From G963663775 sp963664255 (lineage in GTDB: Bacteria > Bacillota > Clostridia > Oscillospirales > Butyricicoccaceae): DNA of 64,000 nt. The position numbers and the translations under genes are program-made. Location: assembly GCA_963664255.1 (NCBI GenBank), contig OY760938.1, positions 558,001 through 622,000 on the forward strand. The letters are read 5' to 3'. This document shows, piece after piece, positions 62,523 through 64,000 of the stretch (the first letter of the stretch is position 1; each line of letters begins with the position of its first letter). Under the pieces are notes generated by a model, which worked only from the letters and a program-made list of their open reading frames with translations, ran no database searches and was not told where the DNA came from.

Positions 62523-63584
62523 TCATGATTCTTCTTGAACTGCCACAGCCTGTAGCTGCATTCCAAACACCAGCGTATCCTCTGCAAGCAATGCCTGAAA
62601 ACTACCCTGACATTGCTGCATGGCTTTTTCGGCAATTTCGGTTAAAAAATCCATTTTTCGATGCAGTAAAGCCTGCGCATCACTTTCAGAGGACCTCGCA
62701 GAAACCGCGTGCGGAATCTGCATCGACATACGGTATCCCTGCTCATCCGATGTCTTGATATAAAAATGTATTCCATCAGCGGATTCTTCCTCTCGAAACA
62801 GCAGAAAGATTGCTTCCCAAATGGCCATGAGCAGCTGTACATTCATCTGCACCAGAAAATCATCCTGCAGCATTGTTTCCAGCTGCACTGCTCCATATAG
62901 CTTCGGCAGTTGTTTGGACAATGTCAGTGTTAAGTCATTTGTGGACACCTGCACCTGCTCCTTGGTCAGCGCATATTGAAATTTTTGAAACAACGCTTGC
63001 TGTAACTGCATGAGAGCGGAAGCATCCTCCGCCGCTTGCAGCGGAATCCAATTCCCCATTGCAAGAATGGATTTTCCACACAAGCCCAATAGCTCGTTGT
63101 TCCTTTTGACAGATGCAATCGTACTTTTTGATTTTTTCAAGATATTTTGAAACATCCGATTCTGTGTTTCCAGCACTTCCTTATGGTGGGTATGCTCTTC
63201 CTTGAGCATATATAAATCAAGTGCCTGGTGTACCATGTGCATCAGTTCCTCAATTTGCCACGGCTTAGTAAGGAATTTGAAAATATCCACTTGATTGATG
63301 GTCGCCAAGATTTGTGAAAGCTGTGTATAACCTGACAACACAATTTTAATGGTATTGGGCCATCTTTCCTTAATGATTTGCAGCAAATCCAAACCCGTCA
63401 TTGCCGGCATACGCATATCGGTGACAATCACGTCCACGCGCTCTTGCTCCATCATCGCAATGGCTCCTGCACCGCTGGACGCGAACAGTGCCTTAAACTC
63501 CTCATCAATCAACCCTCTGCGGATGGATTGCAAAATATTGACCTCATCGTCTACAAACAGTACTGTGCAATTTTCATACATCAT
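62523..63584 (-). CDS. response regulator with unassigned C-terminal region
   Basis: 353 residues. The REC domain (LFVDDEVN, VIVTDMRMPAMTG, VLSGYT, FLTKPW) occupies residues 1-125. A predicted coiled linker (MLKEEHTHHKEVLETQNRMFQNILKKSK) leads into about 200 residues with no domain I recognise. That part has a helical section with QLLMAIWEAIFLLF and a beta-like stretch (GIHFYIKTSDEQGYRMSMQIP) that faintly recalls a degraded histidine-kinase ATP-binding domain. It starts 26 bp after the kinase stop. Confidence 0.85.
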   Translation of the reverse strand: MMYENCTVLFVDDEVNILQSIRRGLIDEEFKALFASSGAGAIAMMEQERVDVIVTDMRMPAMTGLDLLQIIKERWPNTIKIVLSGYTQLSQILATINQVDIFKFLTKPWQIEELMHMVHQALDLYMLKEEHTHHKEVLETQNRMFQNILKKSKSTIASVKRNNELLGLCGKSILAMGNWIPLQAAEDASALMQLQQALFQKFQYALTKEQVQVSTNDLTLTLSKQLPKLYGAVQLETMLQDDFLVQMNVQLLMAIWEAIFLLFREEESADGIHFYIKTSDEQGYRMSMQIPHAVSARSSESDAQALLHRKMDFLTEIAEKAMQQCQGSFQALLAEDTLVFGMQLQAVAVQEES

Positions 63585-63610
63585 GCATCACCATCCTCTT
63601 GCCATTGTAC

Positions 63611-64000
63611 TCAGTCTTGCAGTGCATCCTGCGGCAACTGAATTATGAATCGTGTTCCCTTGCCCACTTCTGTTTTGACATCAATTTTGCCCTTGTGTTT
63701 GTTGGAAATAATATCATAGGATATGCTAAGGCCAAGCCCCGTTCCCTGTCCAACCTCTTTGGTTGTAAAAAACGGGTCGAAAATACGGTTTAGATATTTT
63801 TGCGGAATGCCGGGGCCATCATCCGAAATTTCCAGATGCACCATGTGTCCCTTTTCTTCTGCATGAATTTTGATATGACCCATGTCACTTCTCTGCTGCG
63901 ATTTAATCGCCTGCCCTGCATTTACCAACAGATTGATGAGCACCTGCCCAATTTGCACCTTATTGCAATACACCTGAATATCCTCTGGAATATCTGTATC
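63611..64000 (-). CDS. sensor histidine kinase, C-terminal part (cut by window edge)
   Basis: 130 residues visible, open to the right edge. The HATPase motifs are complete: N box QVLINLLVNAGQAI, G1 DDGPGIP, F box FDPFFTTK and G2 GTGLGLSISYDII. The sensor and phospho-acceptor His lie outside the window. It ends 26 bp before the response regulator gene and is its likely partner. Confidence 0.93.
   Translation of the reverse strand, partial: DTDIPEDIQVYCNKVQIGQVLINLLVNAGQAIKSQQRSDMGHIKIHAEEKGHMVHLEISDDGPGIPQKYLNRIFDPFFTTKEVGQGTGLGLSISYDIISNKHKGKIDVKTEVGKGTRFIIQLPQDALQD

Overview
The window looks like chromosome from a spore-forming, anaerobic gut-type Firmicute of class Clostridia, most likely near Butyricicoccus/Agathobaculum. 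This rests on recollection of 16S signatures, not on a search. Supporting signs are the sporulation genes yabP, yabQ and a SpoVB-like flippase, the yab/divIC gene order, a reverse rubrerythrin, and strong AGGAGG ribosome-binding sites. No prophage, CRISPR array or intact insertion sequence was seen.

Layout. (1) 1-7.1 kb: a complete rRNA operon on the minus strand (tandem promoters, 16S, tRNA-Ala, tRNA-Ile, 23S, tRNA-Lys, tRNA-Glu, 5S). Matching complementary arms flank 16S and 23S as processing stems, and the 5S has its own promoter. A tRNA run follows (a tRNA-Asn remnant, then Asn, CAT, Trp, Asp and one cut by the edge). (2) 7.3-10.7 kb: an oxygen/peroxide defence island with a thiol peroxidase of the glutathione peroxidase family, two bacteriohemerythrins, a reverse rubrerythrin and an Rrf2 regulator. 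A ~200-bp dispersed repeat occurs here in two inverted copies. (3) 10.9-16 kb: M24 peptidase, L-lactate dehydrogenase, an SLH-domain exported protein and class II aldolase. (4) 16-21.4 kb: a complete branched-chain amino acid ABC operon (livK-H-M-G-F) plus a cytidylate-kinase-like protein. (5) 21.8-32.4 kb: a small Cys protein, malic enzyme, iolE, coaX, a three-gene operon of small proteins, rsmA, hpf, and an amidohydrolase overlapping a lone fumarase alpha subunit.

(6) 32.5-37.3 kb: a promoter-to-terminator unit that looks like a small RNA, then the conserved operon spoVB-like/mazG/hup/rqcP/yabP/yabQ/divIC/S1. (7) 37.5-46.2 kb: a second, different MITE-like element, a zinc-ribbon protein, a nucleoside kinase, and the housekeeping run recJ-relA-dtd-MBL-hemZ. 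(8) 46.3-53.3 kb: amidase, rRNA methyltransferase, chemotaxis receptor, a metallo-beta-lactamase hydrolase, UV endonuclease and an AraC regulator. (9) 53.5-61.2 kb: an inositol locus with iolG and iolI on one strand, and a LacI-type regulator and a ribose/inositol-type ABC importer on the other. A shared CGTGCACG palindrome sits in both target promoters. (10) 61.3-64 kb: histidine kinase (cut by the edge), a response regulator with an unassigned output region, and a REC-HDOD protein.

The best leads for something undescribed are the ~90-nt small RNA unit, the two MITE-like families whose ends form stop codons of neighbouring genes, the inositol regulon with iolE placed 30 kb away, the small-protein operon, and the kinase/regulator/HDOD cassette. 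No single region is clearly a new defence or biosynthetic system.
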